A stretch of DNA of 64,000 bases from positions 102,145-166,144 of the forward strand of contig NZ_FOQM01000015.1 of NCBI RefSeq assembly GCF_900113735.1, read 5' to 3'. Of the stretch, positions 34,034 through 43,916 are shown piece after piece. Position numbers and translations under genes: made by a program. The notes under the pieces are model-generated. The model ran no database searches, was not told the origin of the DNA, and saw nothing but the letters and a program-made list of their open reading frames with translations. How positions within the stretch are numbered: the stretch's first letter is position 1; each line of letters opens with the position of its first letter. Source of the stretch: Bradyrhizobium sp. Gha. Its GTDB lineage: Bacteria; Pseudomonadota; Alphaproteobacteria; Rhizobiales; Xanthobacteraceae.

Positions 34034-35329
34034 CTACGCCATCACAGGTTTTGCCTGCGGCTTCGGCTGTCGCGCCAGCGCCAGCACGATCAGAGAAGCG
34101 AACACGCAGAGCGCGCCGGCGATAAAGAAGGCGGGCAAATAGCTCTGCAGCAGCGTCCGCGACAGGCCCGCACCGAACGCGGCACTGCCGGCGCCGAGTT
34201 GATGGCCGGCGAAGATCCAGCCGAACACCAGGTTGGCGCGCTCGGGTCCGAACTTCTGTGCGGTCAGGCGCACCGTGGGCGGCACGGTCGCGATCCAGTC
34301 AAGGCCGTAAAACATCGCGAAGATCGACAGGCCATAGAAGGAGAAATCGCTGAACGGCAGGAAGATCAGCGAGAGCCCGCGCAGGCCATAGTACCAGAAC
34401 AGGAGATAGCGATTGTCGTAGCGGTCCGACAGCCAGCCCGACATGATGGTGCCGAAGAAATCGAAGATGCCCATCGCCGCCAGCAGGCTCGCGGCCTGAA
34501 CCTGCGGGATGCCGAAATCGAGGCACATCGGGATCAGGTGCACCTGCACGAGCCCGTTGGTCGAGGCGCCGCAGACGAAGAACGTCGCAAACAGGATCCA
34601 GAACGCAGATGACTTCGAGGCATCGCGTAGCGTGCCGAGCGCGACTGCCGTGATCGAGCCGTTGCTGACGGGCGGAGCGGGCAGGGGCTCGCTGCCTTCG
34701 TCGCCGAAGGGACGCAGGCCCACATCGCTTGGCCGGTCGCGCATCACGAGCGCGACAGCGGTTGCAGAGACGCCGAGCATGATGCAGACGAAGCCGAGCG
34801 CGAGGCGCCACCCGTAACGTTCGGTCAGGCTTGCGAGCAGCGGCAAAAACACGAGCTGGCCGGTGGCGACGCTCGCAGTCATGACGCCGATGACGAGGCC
34901 CCGGCGCGCCGCAAACCAGCGCGTCGCGATGGTGGCCCCTAGCACCAGCGCGGTCATGCCGGTCCCGATGCCGATCACCACGCCCCACAGGGCCACGAGT
35001 TGCCAGACCTGGGTCATGCCGAGCGAGAGCACCAGCGCCGAGACGACGATGAGCTGCGCGGTCAGGGTGACGTTGCGCAGGCCGTAGCGATTGAGGAGGG
35101 CGGCGGCAAACGGCGCCATCAGTCCGAACAGGACGAAGCGGATCGATAGCGCCGAGGAGATTTCAGCCGTGCTCCAGCCGAACTCCTTCTGCAAGGGAAC
35201 GATGAACACGCCGGGTGCGCCGACCGTGCCGGCGCTGATCAGCGCGGCGAAGAAGGTCACGCCGACCATCACCCAGCCATAGTGGATGTTGCGACGGCCG
35301 AGTGCGGACGAAAGCCAGTTCGAGATCAT
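34034..35329 (-). CDS. MFS transporter (monocarboxylate/oxalate-formate antiporter type)
   Basis: 431 residues, 12 predicted spans. The start resembles the MCT/OFA group (IHYGWVMVGVTFFAALISAG, then PGVFIVPLQKEFGWSTAEIS), which carries oxalate, formate and other small acids. The cytoplasmic loop between helices 6 and 7 is at about 192-225. ATG 35329 is chosen for AGGGG in front of it. The gene stands 113 bp downstream of a thiolase gene on the same strand, so shared transcription is possible but not evident. Substrate unknown; an organic acid is likely from the family. Confidence 0.87.
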   Translation of the reverse strand: MISNWLSSALGRRNIHYGWVMVGVTFFAALISAGTVGAPGVFIVPLQKEFGWSTAEISSALSIRFVLFGLMAPFAAALLNRYGLRNVTLTAQLIVVSALVLSLGMTQVWQLVALWGVVIGIGTGMTALVLGATIATRWFAARRGLVIGVMTASVATGQLVFLPLLASLTERYGWRLALGFVCIMLGVSATAVALVMRDRPSDVGLRPFGDEGSEPLPAPPVSNGSITAVALGTLRDASKSSAFWILFATFFVCGASTNGLVQVHLIPMCLDFGIPQVQAASLLAAMGIFDFFGTIMSGWLSDRYDNRYLLFWYYGLRGLSLIFLPFSDFSFYGLSIFAMFYGLDWIATVPPTVRLTAQKFGPERANLVFGWIFAGHQLGAGSAAFGAGLSRTLLQSYLPAFFIAGALCVFASLIVLALARQPKPQAKPVMA

Positions 35330-35442
35330 TGCCCCTCGATCCAGGTTGGCGGGGTCAGCGACACCCGCGTCATTGTTGCAGTCTGGCACGGGAACGGGAA
35401 GTCTGAAATGACAGACTTCCCTCATTTTCGGACTTCGGCGCG

Positions 35443-36639
35443 TCAGTGCGCGAGACGCTCCACCGCGATCGCAGTGGCCTCGCCGCCGCCGATGCAAAGC
35501 GCCGCGACGCCGCGCTTGAGATGATTGGCCTCGAGTGCATGCAGCAGCGTCACGATCAGCCGCGCGCCGGTGGCGCCAATGGGATGACCGAGCGCGCAAG
35601 CGCCGCCGTTAACGTTGAGCTTGTCACGGGGAATGCCGAGGTCGCGCTGCGCCGCCATCGCCACCACGGCAAAGGCCTCGTTGATCTCGAACAGGTCGAC
35701 GTCACCGGCGCTCCAGCCGACCTTGTCGAGCAGCTTTCGGATCGCCGGAATGGGCGCCGTGGTGAACCATTGCGGCTCCTGGCTGTGGGTGGCATGGCCC
35801 TTGATCTCGGCAATCGCTTGCAGGCCATTGCGATCGGCGAGCGACCGTTTCGTCAGAACCAGCGCTGCGGCGCCGTCGGCGTTGGCGGAGGAGGCCGCCG
35901 GCGTGATGGTGCCGTTGGCGCGGAAGGCCGGCTTCAGTCCGGGGATCTTGGCCGGATCGACCTTCAGCGGATGCTCGTCATTGGCGATGATGCGCGGACC
36001 TGCCTTCTCGGTCAGCGTGATCGGTGCGATCTCGGCCTTGAACGCGCCGCCCTCGACCGCCTTGCGCGCGCGGCTGAGCGTTTCCATCGCATAGGCGTCC
36101 TGGTCCTTGCGGGTGAATTGATAGGCTTCGGCCGTGGCTTCGCCGAAATCGCCCATGGAGCGGCCGGTCTCGTAGGCGTCCTCGAGACCGTCCATCATCA
36201 TGTGGTCGATGATGCGGTCATGGCCGGCGCGATAGCCGCCGCGCGCCTTCGCCAGCAGGTACGGCGCGTTGCTCATGCTCTCCATGCCGCCGGAGACGAC
36301 GAGTTCGGCCGAGCCGGCGCGGATGATGTCGTGCGCCAGCATGGTCGCCTTCATGCCGGAACCACAGACCTTGTTGACAGTGGTGGCGCCGGTGGCATCG
36401 GGCAGGCCCGCCGCTCGCGCCGCCTGGCGCGCCGGCGCCTGGCCCTGGCCGGCCGGCAGCACACAGCCCATGAACACCTCGTCGACCTTTTCGGGCGGAA
36501 GCTTGGCGCGTTCCAGTGCGGCATTGATCACATGCGATCCGAGCTTGTGCGCGGCAAGCGGCGACAACTCGCCCATGAAGCGGCCAAGCGGGGTGCGGGC
36601 GGCGGAGACGATGACGACGGGATCGGCGGTTTCAGCCAT
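35443..36639 (-). CDS. Acetyl-CoA acetyltransferase (beta-ketothiolase)
   Basis: 398 residues with all canonical active-site residues: the nucleophilic Cys in NKVCGSGMK near 88-96, His in NEAFAVVAM near 348-356, GHPIGATGAR near 378-387, and the second Cys in LCIGGGEATA near 383-392 onward. It condenses or splits acetoacetyl-CoA/3-ketoacyl-CoA. Among thiolases here it is the ordinary degradative/biosynthetic form, unlike the SCP-x (14544) and Cys-less (17368) proteins. A palindrome matching the one in the TetR-linked promoter lies at 36666-36679, just upstream of its start. Confidence 0.93.
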   Translation of the reverse strand: MAETADPVVIVSAARTPLGRFMGELSPLAAHKLGSHVINAALERAKLPPEKVDEVFMGCVLPAGQGQAPARQAARAAGLPDATGATTVNKVCGSGMKATMLAHDIIRAGSAELVVSGGMESMSNAPYLLAKARGGYRAGHDRIIDHMMMDGLEDAYETGRSMGDFGEATAEAYQFTRKDQDAYAMETLSRARKAVEGGAFKAEIAPITLTEKAGPRIIANDEHPLKVDPAKIPGLKPAFRANGTITPAASSANADGAAALVLTKRSLADRNGLQAIAEIKGHATHSQEPQWFTTAPIPAIRKLLDKVGWSAGDVDLFEINEAFAVVAMAAQRDLGIPRDKLNVNGGACALGHPIGATGARLIVTLLHALEANHLKRGVAALCIGGGEATAIAVERLAH

Positions 36640-36665
36640 GACGAAGCTCCCTGCGATGGCGTTGC

Positions 36666-36679
36666 ATGATGTTCATCAT
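36666..36679. promoter_or_regulatory. Predicted TetR-type operator upstream of the thiolase gene
   Basis: ATGATGTTCATCAT: inverted half-sites ATGAT and ATCAT separated by four bases. The same half-sites with the same spacing recur at 37662-37677 (TATGATGTAAATCATA). It is 27 bp upstream of the thiolase start, on the thiolase promoter side. Confidence 0.6.
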
Positions 36680-36769
36680 ATGATGCGGCGCAAAAAATGC
36701 AACCGTGCCCGGCATGAGAAATTGTCGTGGTTCGGATGAATTGGGGGCGCTCGATCGCAGGGCGTCCGC

Positions 36770-37540
36770 TTACCGCTTCCTGTTCACAAACGCCTGCATC
36801 AGTCGCGTCGGTTCGTCCGTCAGGAACGATTGGCCGAACACCTTGACGCTGAGGTTGACCGATTCCGTCAGCGGCAATTCCTCCCATTGCCGCAACAGTG
36901 CCTTCTGCGAGCGCAGCGCCTCGGGGCCGCATTCGAGCAGCGCGGTCACGAGGTGATTGATTGCGGCATCAAGCCCGCCGGCCGGCGCGACCTTGTCGAC
37001 CAGGCCCCAGGCCAGCGCCGTCGGCGCGTCGATGTTCTCCGCGGTCATCACCAGCCACCGGGCGCGGGCCCAGCCGATCAGGCGCGGCAAGAGCGCGGCG
37101 TGGATCACCGAGGGAATGCCGACGCGAACCTCGGGCATGCCGAAATGCGCATCATGCGCGGCGATCCGGAAGTCGCAGGCCGCCGCCACCTCGAGCCCGC
37201 CGCCGAGGCACCAGCCGGGCATGCGTGCGATCATTGGGGCAGGGAACTGGCGTACGGCTTCGCAGAGGTCGCGCAGCCGGCTGATGAAGGCTTCGGCGGA
37301 CGTCTGGTCGAGCTTCGCCATCTCCTTGATGTCGGCCCCGCCGATCATGCTCTTCTCGCTTTGGCCGCGCAGCACGGCGACGCGGATGCTGCGGTCGTTA
37401 GCGAGCTGTTGCAGGCCTTCGCGCACCGCATCGATCACGGGCGAGCCCAGAATGTTCAGAGTGCCGGCATTGCAGATCGCGACATCGACGACGCCGCGCG
37501 CATCGCGCGTCACGCCGCAGTGGTCGTTGAGCATGTCCAT
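36770..37540 (-). CDS. Enoyl-CoA hydratase/isomerase family protein
   Basis: 256 residues from ATG 37540 of the crotonase fold. The oxyanion-hole region is GADIKEMAKL, and the second is CLGGGLEVAAACDFRI, near residues 103-118, followed by FGMPEVRVGIPSVIHAA. The Glu of CLGGGLEVA and of MPEV are both present. A longer frame to 37657 crosses the operator and lacks family support. It is divergent from the thioesterase gene with the palindrome at 37662 between them, so it is probably controlled by the TetR regulator encoded at 38291. Substrate is likely a short or branched 2-enoyl-CoA. Confidence 0.87.
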   Translation of the reverse strand: MDMLNDHCGVTRDARGVVDVAICNAGTLNILGSPVIDAVREGLQQLANDRSIRVAVLRGQSEKSMIGGADIKEMAKLDQTSAEAFISRLRDLCEAVRQFPAPMIARMPGWCLGGGLEVAAACDFRIAAHDAHFGMPEVRVGIPSVIHAALLPRLIGWARARWLVMTAENIDAPTALAWGLVDKVAPAGGLDAAINHLVTALLECGPEALRSQKALLRQWEELPLTESVNLSVKVFGQSFLTDEPTRLMQAFVNRKR

Positions 37541-37661
37541 CGTGAGATCTCGAAGTTTCGCGGACCAGCGCGAGGCGCGCCGGCCGGGATCACTTCCGGG
37601 CCGAAACGGCTCCCGTGTCAAGCGCCGGGGCGGAGTTGCAAGTGCGAAGTCCGCCACATAG

Positions 37662-37677
37662 TATGATGTAAATCATA
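37662..37677. promoter_or_regulatory. Predicted TetR-type operator, divergent promoter
   Basis: TATGATGTAAATCATA is a perfect palindrome with 6-bp arms and a 4-base spacer. It lies 14 bp ahead of the thioesterase start and about 120 bp ahead of the enoyl-CoA hydratase start, in the position expected for a repressor of both. It shares spacing and half-sites with 36666-36679. Confidence 0.7.
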
Positions 37678-37691
37678 TAAAGAGGCGACCC

Positions 37692-38231
37692 ATGGCTGAG
37701 CCCACTCAACTCGACCTGTTTTCGTCAGCGCAGCGGCGCGAGCGCGTGGTGGATTGGCAGGCGCCTGCGCCGGTTGCGAAAGTGGCGATGCGGCTCTCGG
37801 GCATGGACGCCATGCTGGGCATCCGCGACGGCCGGCTGCCGCCGCCGCCCTTTGCGAAGCTGATCGGCTTCATCATGGCCCTGGTCGAGCCAGGCCGCAT
37901 TGTGATGGAACTGGAGCCCCGCGAGGATCTCGAAAACACCATCGGGCTTCTGCACGGCGCCACGGCCGCCGCGCTCCTCGACACCGCCATGGGATGTGCG
38001 GTTTCGACCAGATTGGAGGCAGGGCAGGGATCCGTCACGCTCGACCTGAAAATGACCTTCCTGCGTCCGCTCTCGGTGCGGTCGGGGCTGATCTCGGCCG
38101 AAGGCAAGGTGATCAAGCTGGGGCGCCAGACCAGCTACACCGAAGGTTTTGTGCGCGACGCCAAGGGAGCCCTCGCAGTCCATGCAACTGCAACCTTTTC
38201 CATGATCGGCAGCAATTTTGCCGGGAATTAA
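37692..38231 (+). CDS. PaaI family thioesterase (hot-dog fold)
   Basis: 179 residues. After a 60-residue N-terminal part it reads ENTIGLLHGATAAALLDTAMGCAVSTRLEAG, the acyl-CoA thioesterase hot-dog motif with the nucleophilic/acidic residues in place, then DLKMTFLRPLSVRSG and the beta-strand GRQTSYTEGFVRD. It probably hydrolyses acyl- or aroyl-CoA to release CoA. ATG 37692 has GAGG before it. Operator palindrome 14 bp upstream. A TetR-family gene follows at 59 bp, so the two are likely co-transcribed. Confidence 0.86.
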   Translation: MAEPTQLDLFSSAQRRERVVDWQAPAPVAKVAMRLSGMDAMLGIRDGRLPPPPFAKLIGFIMALVEPGRIVMELEPREDLENTIGLLHGATAAALLDTAMGCAVSTRLEAGQGSVTLDLKMTFLRPLSVRSGLISAEGKVIKLGRQTSYTEGFVRDAKGALAVHATATFSMIGSNFAGN

Positions 38232-38290
38232 TGCGCCCGCCGGTCGATATCCGTGTTATGAGATGACCTCCGACATTCAATGAGAGCCGC

Positions 38291-38911
38291 ATGCGCTATT
38301 CCCGGGAACACAAGCAGGAAACCCACGACCGCATCGTGAAGAAGGCGTCCGTCCGGCTGCGCGAAAAGGGCGCCCATGGCATCGGCGTCGCCGATCTCAT
38401 GAAAGAGGCGGGCCTGACCCATGGCGGCTTCTACGCGCATTTCGATTCCCGCGAGGCCCTGGTGATCGAGGCGTTTGCCTACGCCATGGACCGCTCGATG
38501 GAACACTGGCGCAAGCAGTCCGATCAGGTCGCGCCCGAGAAGCAGTTCGCGCAGATCGTCGAGACCTATCTCTCGGCTTTGCACCGGGACAATCCCGGCC
38601 ATGGCTGCTCGATCCCCGCGCTCGGCGCCGAGATCGCGCGCGAGAGCCCGAAGACGCGAAAAGCTTTTGCGGGCAAGCTCGACGAGATGCTCGAGATGAT
38701 GACCGATTTCATCCCGAACATGCCGCGCAAGGCCGCGCGGAAGCAGGCGATCGCGACGCTGGCGACCATGGCCGGCACCATGCTGCTGGCGCGCATCGCT
38801 GGCTCTGGCGAGCTGTCGGATGAGGTGCTGAAGGCGGGCAAGGACAGCGCGTTGGAGGGGGCGAAGCGGGAGCCGGTGAAGGCTGCACCAGCCAAGAAGA
38901 AGCAGAGCTAG
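38291..38911 (+). CDS. TetR/AcrR family transcriptional regulator
   Basis: 206 residues. The TetR helix-turn-helix is at about 30-52 (IGVADLMKEAGLTHGGFYAHF), with the conserved FYAHF end of the recognition helix region. The C-terminal two-thirds form the ligand-binding part of the AcrR type (CSIPALGAEIARESPKTR), and the tail is Lys/Ala rich. It follows the thioesterase gene in the same direction. The palindromes at 37662 and 36666, ahead of the thioesterase/hydratase and the thiolase, are the natural targets for it. The ligand may be an acyl-CoA. Confidence 0.88.
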   Translation: MRYSREHKQETHDRIVKKASVRLREKGAHGIGVADLMKEAGLTHGGFYAHFDSREALVIEAFAYAMDRSMEHWRKQSDQVAPEKQFAQIVETYLSALHRDNPGHGCSIPALGAEIARESPKTRKAFAGKLDEMLEMMTDFIPNMPRKAARKQAIATLATMAGTMLLARIAGSGELSDEVLKAGKDSALEGAKREPVKAAPAKKKQS

Positions 38912-38930
38912 CCGGGATGCCGCTGAATGC

Positions 38931-39017
38931 GTAGGGCGGGTCAGCGAAGCGTAACCCGCCGCTGTTACTCTCCGCGGCGACGGAAGTGGTGGGTTACGCT
39001 TCGGCTAACCACCCTAC
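38931..39017. repeat. Inverted repeat, GTAGGGCGGGT family, overlapping a stop codon
   Basis: The arms GTAGGGCGGGTCAGCGAAGC (start 38931) and its inverse, ending AACCACCCTAC at 39017, enclose a divergent centre of about 30 bases. A long imperfect hairpin can form. The right end covers the last codons and the stop of the minus-strand LysR gene (stop at 39014). Confidence 0.7.
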
Positions 39018-39928
39018 GAAGCTCGCCCCGCGAACAAAGCCCGTTCGCGCTCTACGATCTCGCCGATGTAATCCGCCACGGCCCTGATCCGCGCGAGGTC
39101 CTTGCTGTCGGCATGCATCAGCATCCAGAACGTCCTGACGATCGAGACCTCCTCGGGCAGCACCGCCACGAGCTGCGGATAATCGCTGGCCATGAAATGC
39201 GGCAGCACCGCGATGCCGAAGCCTGCGAGCGTCGCATTGAGCTGCGCGATCAGATTGGCGCTGCGCAGCCGCGCTGAAATCCGTGGCGACACCTGCGGCA
39301 GGTAATCGAGCTCCGGCGTGAACAGCAGCTCCTCGATGTAGCCGACGAAGCGGTGTTGCGGCAGCATCTCGCGCGAGGTGATTTTCGGGAAGCGGTCGAG
39401 GTAGGCTGGCGCCGCATAGAGCCCGAGGCGGTAGTCGAGCAGCTTGCGACCGACGATGCGGCCTTCCTTGGGCATGGTCAGGCTGATCGCAATGTCGGCC
39501 TCGCGCTTGGAGAGACTGAACAGCCGCGCCGTCGCCACAAGTTGCAGATCGAGGTCGGGATAGCGATCGGCGAACGGCGCCAGCCGTGGCGCCAGGAAGG
39601 CCGTGCCGAATCCGTCAGGCGCGCCAATCCGCACCGTCCCGGTCAGCCGCGCCACCGAGCCGCCGACCTGCTCCTGGTTGGCGACGATGGTGGATTCCAT
39701 GGCTTCCGCGCTGTCGGCGACGCGCTGGCCGGCCTCGGTGAGGAGATAGCCGGTCTTGCGCCGGTCAAACAGCTTTGCCGAGAGGTACTTTTCCAGCCGA
39801 CCCACGCGACGGATCACCGTGGCATGGTCGACGCCGAGCTGTTTTGCCGCAGCCGATACCGAGCCGCCCCGCACGATGGCCAGCACGAAGCGAAAGTCAT
39901 CCCAATCGATGGTGCCTTGATCCAGCAT
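39014..39928 (-). CDS. LysR family transcriptional regulator, divergent to mmsA
   Basis: 304 residues from ATG 39928. The LysR helix-turn-helix is at about 5-45 (DFRFVLAIVRGGSVSAAA, then HATVIRRVGRLEK), and the effector domain follows (GTVRIGAPDGFGTAF). The longer frame to 40027 adds an unconserved leader and would overlap the mmsA promoter. It diverges from the valine-degradation operon with a 102-bp gap, so it probably regulates mmsA and the genes behind it. I did not find a convincing T-N11-A repeat there. Its stop lies inside a repeat element. Confidence 0.88.
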   Translation of the reverse strand: MLDQGTIDWDDFRFVLAIVRGGSVSAAAKQLGVDHATVIRRVGRLEKYLSAKLFDRRKTGYLLTEAGQRVADSAEAMESTIVANQEQVGGSVARLTGTVRIGAPDGFGTAFLAPRLAPFADRYPDLDLQLVATARLFSLSKREADIAISLTMPKEGRIVGRKLLDYRLGLYAAPAYLDRFPKITSREMLPQHRFVGYIEELLFTPELDYLPQVSPRISARLRSANLIAQLNATLAGFGIAVLPHFMASDYPQLVAVLPEEVSIVRTFWMLMHADSKDLARIRAVADYIGEIVERERALFAGRAS

Positions 39929-40030
39929 TTTCGCACATCTATGGTGCAATATATCAGACTTGAATCCAAATAAATGCAGGTCGATAGGATTTGTCAAAGC
40001 GTTCCAGCTCGCCCTCAAGGAGATCATTCC

Positions 40031-41527
<1,497 letters not shown>

Positions 41528-41543
41528 GGCTGTTGCCCAGCCC

Positions 41544-41659
41544 GTCATTGCGAGCGTAGCGAAGCAATCCGGAATCTTCCCGCAGAAACAATCTGGATTG
41601 CTTCGTCGCTTCAGTGCAAAATTGCTCCGCAATTTTGTCACGAGCTCCTCGCGATGACG
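41544..41659. repeat. Dispersed inverted repeat, GTCATTGCGAG family (copy 2)
   Basis: GTCATTGCGAGCGTAGCGAA at the left, and GCTCCTCGCGATGACG in inverse orientation at the right, with internal arms GAAGCAATCCGG / GGATTGCTTCG. It fills the space between mmsA and the acyl-CoA dehydrogenase gene of the same operon. Related copies at 4078-4162 and 60379-60500. Confidence 0.75.
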
Positions 41660-41679
41660 AGGAAGGTGAGGAGCCCAGC

Positions 41680-42825
41680 ATGCAGTTCGCCCTGAATGAG
41701 GATCAAGTCGCGGTTCGCGACATGGCGTTGGCGTTCGCGGCGGAAAAGATCGCGCCGCACGCGCTGCGCTGGGATGAGGAAAAGCATTTTCCCGTCGACG
41801 TGATGCGCGAGGCCGCCACGCTCGGCATGGGCGGCATCTACATCCGCGAGGATGTCGGCGGCTCCGCCATGACGCGGTTCGACGCGGCGCTGATCTTCGA
41901 GGCGCTGGCGACGGGCTGCCCGACCATTTCGGCCTTCATTTCCATCCACAACATGGCGAGCTGGATGATCGATGCCTTCGGCAGCGATGCCCAGCGCCAT
42001 CAATGGCTGCCAAGGCTCTGCACCATGGAGCTGATCGCGAGCTATTGCCTGACCGAGCCGGGCGCCGGCTCGGATGCGGCGGCGCTGCGCACCCGGGCGC
42101 TGCGCGACGGCGATCACTATGTGCTCAACGGCCAGAAGCAGTTCATCTCCGGCGCCGGCGGCACCGATCTGCTGGTCGCGATGGTGCGCACCGGCGGCGA
42201 CGGTCCCGGCGGCATCTCGACCCTCGTCATCGACGGCAAGACGCCGGGTGTCTCGTTCGGTGCCAATGAGCGCAAGATGGGCTGGAACGCGCAGCCGACC
42301 CGCGCCGTGATCTTCGAGAATGCCCGCGTGCCAGTTGCCAACAGGCTGAGCGAGGAGGGCATCGGTTTCAAGATCGCGATGGCTGGGCTTGACGGGGGCC
42401 GTCTCAACATCACGGCTTGTTCTGTTGGTGGTGCCCAAACCGCGCTCGACAAGGCGCGCGCCTACATGACGGAGCGCAAGGCGTTTGGGAAACGCCTCGA
42501 CGAATTCCAGGCGCTGCAATTCCGCCTCGCCGACATGGCGATCGAGTTGGAGGCCGCGCGTACCTTCCTGTGGCGCGCGGCTGCGGCGCTCGACCGCAAG
42601 GACCCTGACGCCACCATGCTGTGCGCGATGGCCAAGCGCTTCGGCACGGATGTGGGCTTCGAGGTCGCCAACCACGCGCTCCAGCTTCACGGCGGCTACG
42701 GTTATCTCAGCGAATACGGCATCGAGAAGATCGTGCGCGATCTGCGCGTGCACCAGATCCTCGAAGGCACCAATGAAATCATGCGGCTCATCGTGGCGCG
42801 CAAATTGATCGAGGGCGCGCGATGA
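41680..42825 (+). CDS. Acyl-CoA dehydrogenase, isobutyryl-CoA dehydrogenase-like
   Basis: 381 residues of the ACAD family. LTEPGAGSDAAALRTRA matches the first signature, RKAFGKRLDEFQALQFRLADM follows, and the catalytic base is the Glu in ILEGTNEIMRL near 358-370, as in short/branched-chain dehydrogenases. Position between mmsA and a 3-hydroxyisobutyryl-CoA hydrolase gene points to isobutyryl-CoA, giving methacrylyl-CoA. ATG 41680 follows GGAAGGTGAGGAG. The next gene overlaps by 4 bp. Confidence 0.9.
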   Translation: MQFALNEDQVAVRDMALAFAAEKIAPHALRWDEEKHFPVDVMREAATLGMGGIYIREDVGGSAMTRFDAALIFEALATGCPTISAFISIHNMASWMIDAFGSDAQRHQWLPRLCTMELIASYCLTEPGAGSDAAALRTRALRDGDHYVLNGQKQFISGAGGTDLLVAMVRTGGDGPGGISTLVIDGKTPGVSFGANERKMGWNAQPTRAVIFENARVPVANRLSEEGIGFKIAMAGLDGGRLNITACSVGGAQTALDKARAYMTERKAFGKRLDEFQALQFRLADMAIELEAARTFLWRAAAALDRKDPDATMLCAMAKRFGTDVGFEVANHALQLHGGYGYLSEYGIEKIVRDLRVHQILEGTNEIMRLIVARKLIEGAR

Positions 42826-43889
42826 GTGAAGCGGAAGAGGGCGATCTGATCGTTCGCCGCGAGGGTGCGGCGGGCGTGATCCGCCTCAACCGTCCCAAGG
42901 CGATCAACGCCATGACGCTGGAGATGTCGGAAGGCATCGACGCGGCGCTTGATAGGTTCGAGACCGATCCTGACGTCGCTGTGATCATCCTGGAAGGCGC
43001 GGGCGAGCGCGGTCTCTGCGCCGGCGGCGACATCCGCGGCCTCTGGGAAAGCTCGCGCGAGGGCGGCGATCTCGGCGCCCGGTTCTGGCGCCAGGAATAC
43101 GTCATGAACGCGCGGATCGCGAAATATCCGAAGCCCTACGTCGCCTTCATGGATGGCCTGGTGATGGGCGGTGGCGTCGGCCTCTCGGGCCATGCCAGCC
43201 ATCGGATCGTCACCGATCGCACCAAGCTCGCCATGCCCGAGGTCGGGCTCGGTTTCTTCCCCGATGTCGGCGGCACCTTTCTGCTGTCGCGTTCGCCCGG
43301 CGAGATTGGCACTTATTTCGGCCTGACTGGCCAGACCATGAACGGCCCCGATGCGGTCCACGCGAAATTCGCTGACGCCGTGATATCTGCGGCCAAATGG
43401 CCGGAGCTGCGTGCGGCTCTGACCAAGGTTCGCCAAGGCGCCACTGCGGCCGATGTCACTAGACTCATCAACGGTTTTGCGACCGGTGAAACCGCGGGAC
43501 CGGTCGCCGCCAAAGAGCCCGTCATCGACGCGCTGTTCGGCTTCGACCGCATGGAAGACATTTTTGCCGCGCTGAAGCGCGACGGCTCCGAATTCGCGCT
43601 GGCGACGCTGAAGACGCTCACCGAAAAATCGCCGCGCGGCATGGTGGTGACGCTGAAATTGCTGCGGCTCGCGCGAACCGCGTCAACTCTGGAAGAGTGC
43701 CTGGTGCGCGAATATCGCGCCGCCTGCGAAGTGTTTCGCAGTGATGACTTCCGCGAGGGCGTGCGCGCCGCTGTCATCGACAAGGACCGCAATCCGACCT
43801 GGTCGCCGCCGCGGGTCGAGGATGTAACGCCGCAAATGCTTGCGCCGTATTTCGCCGAGATCGGCGCCGACGAGCTGAAGTTCAATTGA
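42822..43889 (+). CDS. 3-hydroxyisobutyryl-CoA hydrolase-like (crotonase family)
   Basis: 355 residues, longer than ordinary hydratases (about 260) and typical for HIBCH. The signature ICRGLCAGGDIRGL-like stretch is GERGLCAGGDIRGLWE near 64-79, with VMGGGVGLSGHASHRIV and MPEVGLGFFPDVGGTFLLSR carrying the catalytic Glu/Asp region. It releases 3-hydroxyisobutyrate from its CoA ester, preventing methacrylyl-CoA build-up. ATGA overlap with the preceding gene and a following mmsB gene confirm the valine pathway. A general enoyl-CoA hydratase is the alternative, but length and context are against it. Confidence 0.9.
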   Translation: MSEAEEGDLIVRREGAAGVIRLNRPKAINAMTLEMSEGIDAALDRFETDPDVAVIILEGAGERGLCAGGDIRGLWESSREGGDLGARFWRQEYVMNARIAKYPKPYVAFMDGLVMGGGVGLSGHASHRIVTDRTKLAMPEVGLGFFPDVGGTFLLSRSPGEIGTYFGLTGQTMNGPDAVHAKFADAVISAAKWPELRAALTKVRQGATAADVTRLINGFATGETAGPVAAKEPVIDALFGFDRMEDIFAALKRDGSEFALATLKTLTEKSPRGMVVTLKLLRLARTASTLEECLVREYRAACEVFRSDDFREGVRAAVIDKDRNPTWSPPRVEDVTPQMLAPYFAEIGADELKFN

Positions 43890-43916
43890 TCAACGCTACA
43901 TCTGGAGGAAACGACA

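Noticed and set aside
39929..40030. LysR-type T-N11-A operator ahead of mmsA
   Set aside because: No inverted half-sites clear enough to separate from chance in the AT-rich stretch.
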